From: Gammaproteobacteria bacterium HGW-Gammaproteobacteria-3
Lineage (GTDB): Bacteria; Pseudomonadota; Gammaproteobacteria; Methylococcales; Methylomonadaceae
Length of the DNA stretch: 64,000 bases
Assembly: GCA_002843155.1 (NCBI GenBank)
Contig: PGZD01000004.1
Location: 1 to 64,000, forward strand
Reading direction: 5' to 3'
In this document: in pieces, positions 35,010 to 45,280 of the stretch
Layout of the letters: each line of letters opens with the position of its first letter
How positions within the stretch are numbered: position 1 is the stretch's first letter
Position numbers and translations under genes: made by a program
Notes under the pieces: model-generated
What the model was told of the DNA's origin: nothing
Database searches by the model: none
Seen by the model: only the letters and a program-made list of their open reading frames with translations

Positions 35010-36230
35010 ATGGCAGAATCAATCGAGCAAATAGACTTTATCTGGACCGGTAAAGACAAAAACAACCACCGCACCAAGGGCCAAATCGCGGCCAAATCGG
35101 AGATCGTTGCCCGCAGCGAACTACGCCGAATGGGCATTCGTGTCATCAGCATCAAAAAGAAGCCCAGGGATTTATTCGGCGCCCGCACCAAAAAAATCAC
35201 CCCGGGCGATATCGCCGTTTTCAGCCGGCAGTTAGCCACCATGCTGGAAGCCGGTGTGCCGCTGGTGCAATCTTTCGACATTGTCGGCAAAGGCCACGAC
35301 AACCCGAGTATGCAAAAAATGCTGCTGGACGTTAAAAGCGATATCGAAAGCGGCGACACCCTGGCCGAAGCCTTGCGCAAAAAACCGCTTTATTTCGACG
35401 AGTTATTTACCAATCTGGTCGAAGCCGGCGAACAGGCCGGGGTACTGGAAACTTTGCTGGACAAAATAGCGACTTATAAGGAAAAAACCGAATCGCTCAA
35501 GAAAAAAATCAAAAAAGCCCTGACCTATCCTATCGCCGTACTGGTGGTCGCGTTTATCGTGACCGCGATTCTGTTGATTTTTGTGGTGCCCGTGTTCGAA
35601 GAACTGTTCCAAAGCTTTGGCGCCGATTTGCCTTCATTCACTAAAATGGTGATCGCCTTGTCCGAATGGATGCAGGCATGGTGGTGGGTCATAGTGGGCG
35701 GTATCGTGGCGGCAGTTTATACTTTTAGTTACTTCAAAAAACGCTCTCGTAAATTCAATCATGCCCTGGACAAACTGTTACTGAAAGTTCCGGTGGTCGG
35801 ACTGATTCTCAACAAATCGGCCATCGCGCGCTTTGCCAGAACCCTGTCCACCATGTCGGCCGCCGGGGTGCCGTTAATGGAGGCGCTGGAGTCGGTCGCG
35901 GGTGCTTGCGGTAATATCATTTATGCCGATGCGGTATTGAAAATGCGCGAAGAGGTCGCCAACGGCCAACGCCTGCAATTTGCCATGCAGCAAGACGGCC
36001 TGTTCCCGCACATGGTCATACAAATGGTCGCTATCGGCGAAGAGTCCGGCTCTATCGACACCATGCTGACCAAAGTAGCGGATTTTTTTGAAGAAGAAGT
36101 CGATAATCTGGTGGATAACCTGAGCAGTCTGATGGAACCCATTATCATGTCTGTTTTGGGCGTGCTGGTCGGCGGCCTGATCGTAGCCATGTATCTGCCT
36201 ATCTTCAAATTGGGCGCGGCCGTGGGCTAA
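35010..36230 (+). CDS. pilC: Type IV pilus inner-membrane platform PilC
   Basis: This 406-residue T2SF-F protein is the platform that PilB turns. The duplicated GspF domains show in FSRQLATMLEAGVPLVQSFD and FARTLSTMSAAGVPLMEALE, each followed by a hydrophobic hairpin, plus a C-terminal helix (PIIMSVLGVLVGGLIVAMYL). Two nucleotides separate it from pilB. Confidence 0.94.
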   Translation: MAESIEQIDFIWTGKDKNNHRTKGQIAAKSEIVARSELRRMGIRVISIKKKPRDLFGARTKKITPGDIAVFSRQLATMLEAGVPLVQSFDIVGKGHDNPSMQKMLLDVKSDIESGDTLAEALRKKPLYFDELFTNLVEAGEQAGVLETLLDKIATYKEKTESLKKKIKKALTYPIAVLVVAFIVTAILLIFVVPVFEELFQSFGADLPSFTKMVIALSEWMQAWWWVIVGGIVAAVYTFSYFKKRSRKFNHALDKLLLKVPVVGLILNKSAIARFARTLSTMSAAGVPLMEALESVAGACGNIIYADAVLKMREEVANGQRLQFAMQQDGLFPHMVIQMVAIGEESGSIDTMLTKVADFFEEEVDNLVDNLSSLMEPIIMSVLGVLVGGLIVAMYLPIFKLGAAVG

Positions 36231-36300
36231 TGCCAGCGGGAGCGTTTGCCTCACACCTTATTTTAAATGACCCGGAACCCACTCTTTCAGCCAATCCACC

Positions 36301-37176
36301 ATGCAAGAACTTGACCTCATGCTCGATTCACCCTTGCTGTTAACCGCCCTAGCAGGTATTCTGGGTTTGCTGGTGGGCAGTTTTTTAAATGTCGTCATCT
36401 ACCGTCTTCCGCTCATGATGCAACGCGACTGGCGCCGGGAATGCACCGCATTTCTCGAACTCGAAAACCCGGCTGACGCTGGCGAAAAAACTTTCAACCT
36501 GATTTTACCGTTGTCGCACTGCCCGCATTGCCATAGCGCCATCAAACCGCACCAAAACGTTCCCGTTTTTAGCTATTTATTGTTAAAAGGCCGTTGCGCG
36601 CATTGTAAAGCGTCCATCTCGCCGCGCTATCCGATTGTCGAAGCCTTGACCGGCATTGCGTCTGCGACCGTCGCCTGGCGCTTCGGTTATGCGCCCGAAA
36701 CCGCTTTTGCTTTGCTGTTGACCTGGTCGCTGATCGCCCTCGGCGGCATCGATATCGACCATCAATTGCTACCTGACAGTATTAGCCTGCCCATGCTTTG
36801 GTTGGGCTTGATACTAAGCCTTGCCAATGTGTTTACCGACAGTCATGCCAGCATTATAGGCGCCGTGGCCGGGTATTTGTGTTTGTGGACGGTTTACCAT
36901 CTGTTCAGGCTTGTTACCGGTAAGGAAGGCATGGGTTACGGCGATTTCAAGCTATTGGCTTTGTTTGGCGCCTGGCTGGGCTGGCACTATCTACCGCTGA
37001 TTATCTTGTTATCGTCGCTGGTCGGCGCGGTGATCGGCGTGGGCATGATTGTTTTTGTCAAACGCGACAAAAACACGCCCATTCCTTTCGGCCCTTATCT
37101 GGCTATGGCGGGCTGGATTGCCCTGCTGTGGGGCGAGTCCATCAACCGGCTTTATATTGACGCGGCCGGCCTGTGA
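36301..37176 (+). CDS. pilD: Prepilin peptidase / N-methyltransferase PilD
   Basis: This 291-residue bifunctional membrane aspartyl protease cleaves prepilin leaders and methylates the new N-terminus. The methylase region has the zinc-binding cysteine quartet CPHC...CAHC (about 76-103). The two catalytic aspartates lie in GGIDIDHQLLPD and GYGDFKLLALFG. The stop overlaps the coaE GTG by 4 nt. Confidence 0.94.
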   Translation: MQELDLMLDSPLLLTALAGILGLLVGSFLNVVIYRLPLMMQRDWRRECTAFLELENPADAGEKTFNLILPLSHCPHCHSAIKPHQNVPVFSYLLLKGRCAHCKASISPRYPIVEALTGIASATVAWRFGYAPETAFALLLTWSLIALGGIDIDHQLLPDSISLPMLWLGLILSLANVFTDSHASIIGAVAGYLCLWTVYHLFRLVTGKEGMGYGDFKLLALFGAWLGWHYLPLIILLSSLVGAVIGVGMIVFVKRDKNTPIPFGPYLAMAGWIALLWGESINRLYIDAAGL

Positions 37177-37766
37177 GGATAGGCCTGACCGGCGGCATAG
37201 GCGCAGGTAAAACCACGGTTGCGCAATTATTTGCCGATTTAAACGTCCCCGTCATAGACGCCGACGTAATCGCCCGCCGCCTGGTGGAACCCGGACAACC
37301 GGCACTCGCCCAAATCCGGATGCTTTTCGGTCCAGTCGTCATCAACCCGGACGGCAGCCTGAACCGGGGCGAACTGCGCGGCCAAGTCTTTGCCGATAGC
37401 CAACTCAAACAAAAACTCGAAGCCATCCTGCATCCACGGGTGTTAGCCAACATTCAGTCCGAAGCCGACGCACTTACCGCGCCTTATTGCCTTATCTGCA
37501 TCCCGTTATTATTTGAAACCGGCATGGACCGAATTGTCGATCGTGTTCTGGTCATAGACTGTCCGGTTGCAACGCAAATCACACGCGTCAAACAGCGGGA
37601 CGGTCTCGATGAAGCCAGCATCCGCGCCATCATCGCCGCTCAAGCGCCAAGAGCCAGCAGAAATGCTATGGCCGATGATCTCATCGATAACGGCGAAGCT
37701 AATTCCCGGCTTGCAGAACAGGTCAAAAAACTGCACAATTTATATCTTTCATTAAGTGTAAAGTAA
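37173..37766 (+). CDS. coaE: Dephospho-CoA kinase
   Basis: This 197-residue P-loop kinase performs the last step of coenzyme A synthesis. Walker A is LTGGIGAGKTTVAQLF at the N-terminus. DADVIARRLVEPG and CPVATQITRVKQRD are family motifs. The GTG start overlaps the pilD stop as GTGA. The pilD-coaE link is conserved in gammaproteobacteria. Confidence 0.94.
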   Translation: MRIGLTGGIGAGKTTVAQLFADLNVPVIDADVIARRLVEPGQPALAQIRMLFGPVVINPDGSLNRGELRGQVFADSQLKQKLEAILHPRVLANIQSEADALTAPYCLICIPLLFETGMDRIVDRVLVIDCPVATQITRVKQRDGLDEASIRAIIAAQAPRASRNAMADDLIDNGEANSRLAEQVKKLHNLYLSLSVK

Positions 37767-37773
37767 AAATTAA

Positions 37774-38550
37774 ATGCCTGCGAATACCCCGATAATTTAT
37801 GAATTTCCACTCAATGAACGCATCCGGATTTTTATCCGGCTTGAACTGCTGTTCAAGCAGTTGGCCCATTTTCTGGACGGCAATAGCGTCTCCGACAGGC
37901 GCGCGGCGCTTGACGCATTACTCGACATCCTGACTATTTTCAGCCGCAACGACCTCAAATCGGAAACATTGAAAGAACTCGACCGCCACGCCAAAGTATT
38001 GACCCAGCTCGCCAGAACCGACGGCGTCGATACCGACAAAGTCGATGACATTCTTGCCGACTTGACGCAGACCGGCAAAAATCTTTATGCCGCCAACGGC
38101 AAAATCGGCGTTAAAATCATGGAGAGCGATTTGTTTCAAAGTATTTCGCAACGCAGCTCCATTCCCGGCGGCACCTGTTCCTTCGACCTGCCGGCCTTTC
38201 ATTTCTGGCTGGAACAGGAAGAAAGCGTCCAGCGCAAAGCGCTTGAACAATGGACACAACCTTTTGCCGACATCCATAAAGCAATAACGCTGATTCTTGG
38301 CTTTATCCGTCAAAGCACCACACCGTCGCGCAAACTCGCTCAAGCCGGTTTTTTTCAAATGGCTTTGGACAGAAGCCTGCCCCTGCAACTGCTTCGAATC
38401 AGCGTAGCGCGCGACATTCCCTGCTTTGCCGAAATCAGCGGCGGCAAACACCGTTTCACTATTCGCTTTATGACGCCTTCAAACGAACAATCAAGGCCCT
38501 TGCAAAGCAGTGATGACATTCCTTTTGACTTGACCTGCTGTCAATTTTGA
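37774..38550 (+). CDS. zapD: Cell division protein ZapD
   Basis: This 258-residue FtsZ-bundling protein stabilises the Z ring. The family opening YEFPLNERIRIFIRLELLFK and FSRNDLKSETLKELDRHAKV are clear. Seven nt after coaE and overlapping yacG by one nt: the usual coaE-zapD-yacG order. Confidence 0.92.
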   Translation: MPANTPIIYEFPLNERIRIFIRLELLFKQLAHFLDGNSVSDRRAALDALLDILTIFSRNDLKSETLKELDRHAKVLTQLARTDGVDTDKVDDILADLTQTGKNLYAANGKIGVKIMESDLFQSISQRSSIPGGTCSFDLPAFHFWLEQEESVQRKALEQWTQPFADIHKAITLILGFIRQSTTPSRKLAQAGFFQMALDRSLPLQLLRISVARDIPCFAEISGGKHRFTIRFMTPSNEQSRPLQSSDDIPFDLTCCQF

Positions 38551-38753
38551 TGACGGCCGACACCTCTGCGCTCAGCGTTAAATGCCCGCATTGTCAGCGC
38601 CCGGTGCGTTGGACCGATGATTATCCTTTTAAACCCTTTTGCTGTGAACGCTGCAAAATGATCGATTTGGGTGAGTGGGCCGCCGAAGAAAAGAAAATAC
38701 CGGGCGAGACGATTATCGATCAGGATTATCCCGATGAGGGTAAGCTGCACTGA
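38550..38753 (+). CDS. yacG: DNA gyrase inhibitor YacG
   Basis: A 67-residue zinc protein with the four-cysteine site CPHC...FCCERC and the conserved MIDLGEWAAEE tail. E. coli YacG binds GyrB and inhibits gyrase. The ATG at 38550 shares its A with the zapD TGA. Confidence 0.92.
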   Translation: MTADTSALSVKCPHCQRPVRWTDDYPFKPFCCERCKMIDLGEWAAEEKKIPGETIIDQDYPDEGKLH

Positions 38754-38775
38754 TGATTTTGTTGCAAACCCGTCT

Positions 38776-39243
38776 ATGACGACTTTCAAATCCGCTCTCG
38801 CACATCCAAACCAAGCCCTGAGCCGTCTGTATGCGCAGATCGAACAGCAAAAAAAGCTATTGGCCCTGATAAAAAAAAACCTGCCCGAGCCGCTTTCAGA
38901 TCATGTACTACACTGCGTTGTCAGTGGCAGAAAACTATTGGTTTACACCGATACCGCGACCTGGGCCAGTCAACTGCGCTTTTATAACCCGGTATTGCTC
39001 AAAACAATCACCGCCGCCGCCCGCATCGACCTGGTGCAAATCAGAATTACCCGACCGATTGACGCTCTCGCAGCCATCCCTGAACGCACTGCCAAAATAC
39101 CGTCGCCCGATAAAATTGCCGCTCTCCGCAGCAACCTGAGCGACCCTCCGGATGATGCCTTGAGTCAGGCACTATTGAATTTGAGTCATACGCTGGAGCG
39201 GCTATCCCGGCGCACCGGACAATCTGAAAAGGAGAGGCGCTGA
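38776..39243 (+). CDS. DUF721 (DciA-like) protein
   Basis: This 155-residue DUF721 protein has the domain core (LIKKNLPEPLSDHVLHCVVS, TATWASQLRFYNPVLLKTI). DUF721 includes DciA, a replicative-helicase operator, but short gammaproteobacterial members such as this are not all proven DciA. The ATG at 38776 gives the family start MTTFKSALAH. It ends one base from the convergent lpxC stop. Confidence 0.78.
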   Translation: MTTFKSALAHPNQALSRLYAQIEQQKKLLALIKKNLPEPLSDHVLHCVVSGRKLLVYTDTATWASQLRFYNPVLLKTITAAARIDLVQIRITRPIDALAAIPERTAKIPSPDKIAALRSNLSDPPDDALSQALLNLSHTLERLSRRTGQSEKERR

Positions 39244-39244
39244 A

Positions 39245-40168
39245 TTACTCGGAAGGAACTACCGATTGCGCCGCGCGCATAAATGAAAGCGGCACATCCT
39301 CCTCGTTATCGAAAGTCAGTAACTCCCAGGCATCCGGATTTTGGAGCAAAGTACGCAAAAGCTTGTTATTCAAGCTGTGCCCTGATTTATAACCGATGAA
39401 TTCACCAATCAGGCTATGCCCAAGCAGATATAAGTCACCTATTGCATCGAGGATTTTATGCTTTACAAATTCATCAGCATAGCGCAAGCCATCTTCATTC
39501 AACACCCTGTCATCATCGACGACTATGGCGTTATTCAGGCTGCCGCCCAAAGCCAGATTGTTTTGCCTCAACATCTCGATATCCTTCATAAAACCAAACG
39601 TCCGGGCCCGGCTGACTTCCTTGACAAACGTGGTGGAGGAGAAATCCATCACTGCGGTTTTTAAATGATCTGCAAAAGCCGGATGCTCAAAATCAATCGT
39701 GAAGGTCACTTTAAAACCGTTGAATGGCTCGAATGCAGCCCATTTATCGTCCTCTTCGACGCGAATCGGACGTTTTATACGAAGATATTGCTTAGGAGCC
39801 TGCTGTTCTTCGACGCCGGCCGATTGCAATAAAAAAACAAAAGGCCCGGCACTGCCGTCCATGATCGGCACTTCGGCGGCATTGACATCGACAATGGCAT
39901 TATCAATGCCCAATCCGGCAAAAGCGGACAACAAATGCTCGACAGTCGATATTTTGACATTCCCGCTCATCAATGTCGTGGAAAGCAGGGTCTCGCCCAC
40001 GTTCTCCGGCGACGCTTTGATGATGACCGGCTCATCTCCATCCACTCGCCGGAACCGGATGCCGGTATTGGCTTCCGCCGGACGCAAAGTCAAATATACT
40101 TTGTCTCCGGTATGAAGGCCGACTCCGGTTGCCCGAATAGTGTTTTTTAAAGTCCGCTGTTTAATCAT
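39245..40168 (-). CDS. lpxC: UDP-3-O-acyl-N-acetylglucosamine deacetylase
   Basis: This 307-residue zinc amidase catalyses the committed step of lipid A synthesis. Zinc-binding [16 protein letters not shown] and [17 protein letters not shown] are present, as is the [13 protein letters not shown] stretch. Last gene of the dcw cluster, 93 bp after ftsZ. It runs head-on into the DUF721 gene with a one-base gap, so the two transcripts must overlap or use internal termination. Confidence 0.95.
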   Translation of the reverse strand: MIKQRTLKNTIRATGVGLHTGDKVYLTLRPAEANTGIRFRRVDGDEPVIIKASPENVGETLLSTTLMSGNVKISTVEHLLSAFAGLGIDNAIVDVNAAEVPIMDGSAGPFVFLLQSAGVEEQQAPKQYLRIKRPIRVEEDDKWAAFEPFNGFKVTFTIDFEHPAFADHLKTAVMDFSSTTFVKEVSRARTFGFMKDIEMLRQNNLALGGSLNNAIVVDDDRVLNEDGLRYADEFVKHKILDAIGDLYLLGHSLIGEFIGYKSGHSLNNKLLRTLLQNPDAWELLTFDNEEDVPLSFMRAAQSVVPSE

Positions 40169-40261
40169 AATTTGTCATGCCACTGCCGCCGCGCATAAAA
40201 GGAGCGAAATTGTAGCACAAAATACCTAGGGATAAGCTCCCGGGAAGCCTCATCTCGATCA

Positions 40262-41422
40262 TCAATCAGCTTGTCGTCTTAAAAAAGCCGGAATATCCAG
40301 ATAATCCATATCCACTTCTTTTTTGAGCTGGGCACCGAATCGCGTTTCCCGGGTTTCAGGCCGGTTCTGGCGAATTATTGTCGGCTTATCCAGTTTTTCA
40401 TAATCGGTTTCGTGCACGGAAACCGCTTTTACCGCCAGTTTGATAGGCGCTTGCACGGCGGCTTTCTGTTGCCCCATACCCGTTGCCACGACCGTAACCT
40501 TGATTTCATCGCCCAACTCAGGGTCGATCGCCATACCGATTTTGATAATCGCATCTTCGGAACCGAATTCGTGAACGATATTGCCCACTTCGTCGAACTC
40601 CGCGATACCCATATCGGCCGCCGTAATGTTGACCAGAATGCCACGCGCGCCCTGCAAATTGATGTCTTCCAGCAAAGGACAGGCAATGGCCCGTTCCGCC
40701 GCTTCCCTGGCGCGATGCTCGCCGCTGGCGGAACCCGTGCCCATAATCGCTGCGCCCATGCCCGACATGACAGTGCGGACATCGGCAAAATCGACATTGA
40801 CCATGCCCGGATGGGTAATCAGTTCGGTAATGCCCTGAACCGCATCCAGCAGCACATTATTGGCCGCACTGAATGCGCTCATTAACGAAATATTATTGCC
40901 TAATACCGGCAATAATTTTTGATTGGGAATAGTAATTAAAGAATCGACATATTTTTCAAGGTCCGCGATGCCTTGCTCGGCCACCGCCATTTTCTTTTTG
41001 CCTTCGAAGTGAAACGGCTTGGTCACCACCGCCACTGTCAATATTCCCATCTCCCGGGCTATTTCGGCAATGATGGGAATAGCCCCGGTGCCGGTGCCGC
41101 CGCCCATGCCCGCCGTCAGAAAAACCATATCGGCGCCTTCGATGACTTCGCGGATACGATCCCGGTTTTCTTCCGCCGCCTGCTTACCGATATCCGGATT
41201 GGTTCCCGCCCCCAGCCCTTTAGTCAGTTCAGCACCCAATTGAATGATGGTGTCCACATTCAACTTGCGCAATGCCTGGGCATCGGTATTGGCGCAAATA
41301 AACTGCACCCCGTCGATTTGTTTTTCCACCATGTGATTGACAGCGTTGCCACCGCCGCCGCCGACACCGATTACTTTGATCACTGCGTTTTCCGCACCGA
41401 TATCCATCAATTCATATTTCAT
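40262..41422 (-). CDS. ftsZ: Cell division GTPase FtsZ
   Basis: This 386-residue tubulin homologue forms the Z ring. GGGTGTGAIPII (about 105-116) is the tubulin signature, and the C-terminal conserved peptide DYLDIPAFLRRQ that binds FtsA/ZipA ends the protein. The ATG at 41422 is preceded by GGGGAG, and five upstream in-frame codons are excluded. Follows ftsA by 28 nt. Confidence 0.97.
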   Translation of the reverse strand: MKYELMDIGAENAVIKVIGVGGGGGNAVNHMVEKQIDGVQFICANTDAQALRKLNVDTIIQLGAELTKGLGAGTNPDIGKQAAEENRDRIREVIEGADMVFLTAGMGGGTGTGAIPIIAEIAREMGILTVAVVTKPFHFEGKKKMAVAEQGIADLEKYVDSLITIPNQKLLPVLGNNISLMSAFSAANNVLLDAVQGITELITHPGMVNVDFADVRTVMSGMGAAIMGTGSASGEHRAREAAERAIACPLLEDINLQGARGILVNITAADMGIAEFDEVGNIVHEFGSEDAIIKIGMAIDPELGDEIKVTVVATGMGQQKAAVQAPIKLAVKAVSVHETDYEKLDKPTIIRQNRPETRETRFGAQLKKEVDMDYLDIPAFLRRQAD

Positions 41423-41450
41423 CTTCGCTCCCCTCAATTTCCAAAAACAC

Positions 41451-42677
41451 TCAAAAATTACCTTGAAACCATTTCTTCATTTTAGCCAGCAGCCCGGAAC
41501 CATCGAGCTCAAGTCCATCGACGGCACCTCTGTGTTCTTTTCCATACAACAATAAACCGACTCCTGTCGCGTGGATGGGATTTTTTATGACATCGGTCAA
41601 TCCTGATACATGCTGGGGCAGCCCCATTCGTACCGGCATGTGGAAAATTTCCTCCGCCAGTTCGATCAACCCCATCACTTTAGAACTGCCGCCGGTCAAT
41701 ACGACACCGGCGGCGATCATTTCCTCAAAGCCGCTGCGCCTTAATTCGGCTTGCACCAGCAGCATTAATTCTTCGTAGCGCGGCTCGATGATTTCGGCCA
41801 GATTCTGCACCGATATTTTTCGCGGCGCCCTGTCGCCTATGCTCGGCACCTCGATCAACTGCTCGGTATTAGCCAGTTGCGTCAAGGCACAAGCGTGTTT
41901 TTGCTTGATTTGTTCGGCATTTTGCGTCGGCGTCCTCAAGGCCACCGCAATATCATTGGTCACCTGGTCGCCGGCAATGGGAATGACCGCCGTATGCTTG
42001 ATCGCGCCGTTGACAAAAACGGCTATATCGGTCGTGCCGCCGCCAATATCGATCAGGCAAACGCCCAAATCCTTTTCATCGTCGGTCAGCACCGAATGGC
42101 AGGATGCCAACTGCTCAAGCACCATATCATCCACTTCGAGACCGCAACGGCGAATACATTTGATGATATTCTGTGCCGCGCTGACACTGCCCGTCACCAT
42201 ATGCACTTTAGCTTCCAGCCGGATACCCGACATCCCGATCGGCTCCTTGATACCGTCCTGTAGATCGATGACAAACTCCTGCGGCAGGATGTGCAGGATT
42301 TTCTGATCGGCCGGAATCGCCACCGCGCGCGCCGAATCGATCACCCGGTCGATATCGTATTGAGTCACTTCCTTGTCTTTGATCGCCACGATGCCATGAG
42401 AATTGAGGCTTTTGATATGGCTACCGGCAATGCCGGCAAAAACCGACGTTATCTCGCAGCCCGCCATCAATTCCGCTTCCTCGACCGCGCGCCGGATCGA
42501 CTGGACGGTAGATTCCAGATTGACCACCACGCCTTTTTTCAGCCCCCGTGAAGGCGTGCAACCGATGCCGATGACTTCGACTTCGCCGTTTCCGGTATGT
42601 TCGCCGACAATAGCCGCGACTTTCGACGTGCCTATATCGAGCCCGACTATCAAATTACGATCTGTTTTTTTTGCCAT
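41451..42677 (-). CDS. ftsA: Cell division protein FtsA
   Basis: This 408-residue actin-like ATPase tethers FtsZ to the membrane. RNLIVGLDIGTSKVAAIVGE starts the actin fold, LIDIGGGTTDIAVFVNG is phosphate 2, and the C-terminal amphipathic tail (LAKMKKWFQGNF) is the membrane anchor. The ATG at 42677 is chosen because the upstream open frame lies inside the end of ftsQ. Confidence 0.95.
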   Translation of the reverse strand: MAKKTDRNLIVGLDIGTSKVAAIVGEHTGNGEVEVIGIGCTPSRGLKKGVVVNLESTVQSIRRAVEEAELMAGCEITSVFAGIAGSHIKSLNSHGIVAIKDKEVTQYDIDRVIDSARAVAIPADQKILHILPQEFVIDLQDGIKEPIGMSGIRLEAKVHMVTGSVSAAQNIIKCIRRCGLEVDDMVLEQLASCHSVLTDDEKDLGVCLIDIGGGTTDIAVFVNGAIKHTAVIPIAGDQVTNDIAVALRTPTQNAEQIKQKHACALTQLANTEQLIEVPSIGDRAPRKISVQNLAEIIEPRYEELMLLVQAELRRSGFEEMIAAGVVLTGGSSKVMGLIELAEEIFHMPVRMGLPQHVSGLTDVIKNPIHATGVGLLLYGKEHRGAVDGLELDGSGLLAKMKKWFQGNF

Positions 42678-42688
42678 TTTAGCTACTC

Positions 42689-43453
42689 TTACAATGCCTT
42701 TGTCTGTGCCTGTTGCGATTGTTGCCGAAGCTTTTGCACGGCCTTCCAGTCTATTGCCGCCGCATCCGATCGCCATGAAACCGCATAACCGTTCGGATAT
42801 CTCAAATCGGCACGGGCCATGGCCTGAATCTGCTCTTGTGTAAATAAAGTCAATGTTTTTAAAAACCGCTGAAAGTGCTTCAATTGATCGACCCGGCCCA
42901 GCAGAATTTCCATGCCATTGGTCAACACAAGCTTCCAGGCCCGCCGATCATTGATACTGAATTCGGCAAGATCCATGGCCTGATCCGCCAAAGCCGTTCT
43001 GATGCCTTTCATAATTTCCAAAACTTTTTGTTCCTGCCCGGCAGGTCCATTTAACAAAGGTAAATAGCCGAATTGTTTGGTGTCGGGCGGGGTGAATTTT
43101 TCACCCCGCTCAGTCAGCAAGCTGTTTTCACTCCAACGGACATAAGCCGTCCGCTCCTGGATTTCAATATCGATGGCATCCGGCCAAACGCGCTTGACAC
43201 TGACGCTTTCGACCCAGGGCATTTGCAACACCGCTTGCCGGATGGCCTCTATATCGGCGCTGAAAAACCCGGTATTGACCAGTGGCCGCAGCGTTTTTTT
43301 AATCGCCTCTTTATCAATATGCTGAAACACGCCTTCGGTCCGCACATACCTTATCGGCGCCGTATCCGTCCCGTAAACTTGGGCTTTATCAAAACCCCAC
43401 CAGACCAAAGCCGACAGCACCATCATGACCGCAAACACTCCGGCGCGCCGCAT
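42689..43453 (-). CDS. ftsQ: Cell division protein FtsQ
   Basis: This bitopic divisome protein connects FtsB/FtsL to FtsA. One N-terminal helix (AGVFAVMMVLSALVWWGF), POTRA domain (IRYVRTEGVFQHIDKEAI) and beta domain. I use ATG 43453 (254 residues) just past the ddl stop; the frame is open to 43501, overlapping ddl by 44 nt. Confidence 0.9.
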   Translation of the reverse strand: MRRAGVFAVMMVLSALVWWGFDKAQVYGTDTAPIRYVRTEGVFQHIDKEAIKKTLRPLVNTGFFSADIEAIRQAVLQMPWVESVSVKRVWPDAIDIEIQERTAYVRWSENSLLTERGEKFTPPDTKQFGYLPLLNGPAGQEQKVLEIMKGIRTALADQAMDLAEFSINDRRAWKLVLTNGMEILLGRVDQLKHFQRFLKTLTLFTQEQIQAMARADLRYPNGYAVSWRSDAAAIDWKAVQKLRQQSQQAQTKAL

Positions 43454-43457
43454 GACA

Positions 43458-44390
43458 TTAACTGAAACTGCTTTCAAGAATCCGCCACACCAATTCTTCA
43501 AAACTCATTCCCGCCTGTTTGGCGGCCATCGGCACCAGAGAGTGATCGGTCATGCCGGGCACGGTGTTGACCTCGATCAACTGGCTTATGCCCGCTGTAT
43601 CGATAAACACATCGACACGACCCCAGCCTTTTATCATCAACGCTTCGCAAGCGCCCAGTGCCAGCGCCTGCAAAGCTTTTTCCGTATCTTGCGGCAGTCC
43701 GCACGGGCAATGATAACGGGTACTATCGGCCCGGTATTTGGCATCATAATCATAAAACGCATGCGGTGTTTCCAGACGGATCACCGGCAAGGCTTCATTG
43801 CCGAGCACGGCAACGGTATATTCCTTGCCGTTTACCCAGGCTTCGGCGTAGACTTCGCAACGATACTGCGAAGCCAGTTGCCAGGCATCGATCAGCTCCT
43901 TGCGGCTGCATGCCTTGCTCATGCCGATGCTGGAGCCTTCCTGGGCTGGTTTGACTATGACCGGAAAGCCTAAAGCCGCGATGCAGGCATCAACATCGTG
44001 TTCGCTGTGCAACTGAAACCACGCCGGCGTCGCCAAACCCAGCCCGCGCCAACACAATTTGGTGCGCAGCTTGTCCATGCTGAGCGCCGAGGCCAGGACG
44101 CCACTGCCGGTAAAAGGCAAGGCCAAAGCTTCCAGCACACCCTGCAACACGCCATCTTCACCACCACGGCCATGGATCATATTGAACACGCGCGTCACTT
44201 CAAGATTTTTCAGCGCGTCAATCGGACTGCCGGTGACATCGACCGGAACCGCATCAACGCCTTGTTGTATCAAGGCGGCATAAACCGCCTGGCCGCTTTT
44301 CAGGGAAATCTCGCGTTCCTCCGAAGTGCCGCCCATCATCACGGCGACCCGGCCAAATGCCTGCGCCTCGTGTATCAGCCTTGGCCTCAT
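43458..44390 (-). CDS. ddl: D-alanine-D-alanine ligase
   Basis: This 310-residue ATP-grasp enzyme makes the D-Ala-D-Ala dipeptide for the stem peptide. RVAVMMGGTSEEREISLKSG starts the fold, GRGGEDGVLQGVLE lies at about 75-90 and the ligand region VNTVPGMTDHSLVPMAAKQA is intact. Overlaps murB by 4 nt. Confidence 0.95.
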   Translation of the reverse strand: MRPRLIHEAQAFGRVAVMMGGTSEEREISLKSGQAVYAALIQQGVDAVPVDVTGSPIDALKNLEVTRVFNMIHGRGGEDGVLQGVLEALALPFTGSGVLASALSMDKLRTKLCWRGLGLATPAWFQLHSEHDVDACIAALGFPVIVKPAQEGSSIGMSKACSRKELIDAWQLASQYRCEVYAEAWVNGKEYTVAVLGNEALPVIRLETPHAFYDYDAKYRADSTRYHCPCGLPQDTEKALQALALGACEALMIKGWGRVDVFIDTAGISQLIEVNTVPGMTDHSLVPMAAKQAGMSFEELVWRILESSFS

Positions 44391-45280
44391 AACGCCTCAC
44401 CCACCCTGCACACTTCCGTCACTAAATTTACCCCTTGCTGTTTGGCTACCGTATCCTGAACATAGTCAATGAGCGCTTCGATATCCGCCGCTGTCGCATG
44501 CCCTGTATTGACAATAAAATTGGCGTGCTTTTCTGAAACTTCGGCACCACCAATGGCATAACCTTTCAGGCCACAAACCTCGATCAACCTCGCCGCATAA
44601 TCGCCTTGCGGATTTTTAAAAACCGAACCGCAACTCGGCTGATGCGTCGGTTGCGTCTGGTTGCGCCGTGCCAGCAATTGCTTGATTTTTTGTTGGCTGA
44701 CAATCGTATCGCCCGGACTCAACTTTAATATTGCCGATAAAAACCACTCATTGTCCCGTCCTTCCACTGAACGATAAGTCACGCTGAATTCATCCGGCCG
44801 CCGCCCAATAACGGCACCTGTGCTATCAATCATTTCGACGCTTTCGACAATAGTCCAGGTTTCTCCGGCAAAAGCGCCCGCATTCATTTTGAGCGCGCCG
44901 CCGACCGTACCCGGAATACCCGCCAAAAACTCGGCGCCGACCAAGCCTTGTTCACCGCAAAATCGCGCCACCCGCGCACAAGGTACGCCGACCTCGACAT
45001 ACACTTCATCGGCATTCAACAGCCGCATCACTTTTAACCGGTTGCGGGTATTGATCACGGTGGCGCGAAGGCCGCCGTCCCGAACCAGCAAATTACTGCC
45101 CAAACCCAGCCAGAACAAAGGCTCTCCTGCGGGTAACAGGCGCATAAAATCAATCAAATCCTGCTTGTCTTCCGGTATAAACATCCGGTCGCAAGCGCCG
45201 CCTACCCGCCAACTGGTATATTTGGCGAGATTTTCCCGTAGCAACAGGCGTCCTTTCACCGCAGCATCCGCCCGCATCAA
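44387..45280 (-). CDS. murB: UDP-N-acetylenolpyruvoylglucosamine reductase
   Basis: This 297-residue flavoenzyme reduces enolpyruvyl-UDP-GlcNAc to UDP-MurNAc. [19 protein letters not shown] is the FAD-binding stretch, [20 protein letters not shown] follows, and the catalytic Ser lies in [15 protein letters not shown]; this is the type II pattern. Overlaps murC and ddl by 4 nt each. Confidence 0.95.
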   Translation of the reverse strand: MMRADAAVKGRLLLRENLAKYTSWRVGGACDRMFIPEDKQDLIDFMRLLPAGEPLFWLGLGSNLLVRDGGLRATVINTRNRLKVMRLLNADEVYVEVGVPCARVARFCGEQGLVGAEFLAGIPGTVGGALKMNAGAFAGETWTIVESVEMIDSTGAVIGRRPDEFSVTYRSVEGRDNEWFLSAILKLSPGDTIVSQQKIKQLLARRNQTQPTHQPSCGSVFKNPQGDYAARLIEVCGLKGYAIGGAEVSEKHANFIVNTGHATAADIEALIDYVQDTVAKQQGVNLVTEVCRVGEAL

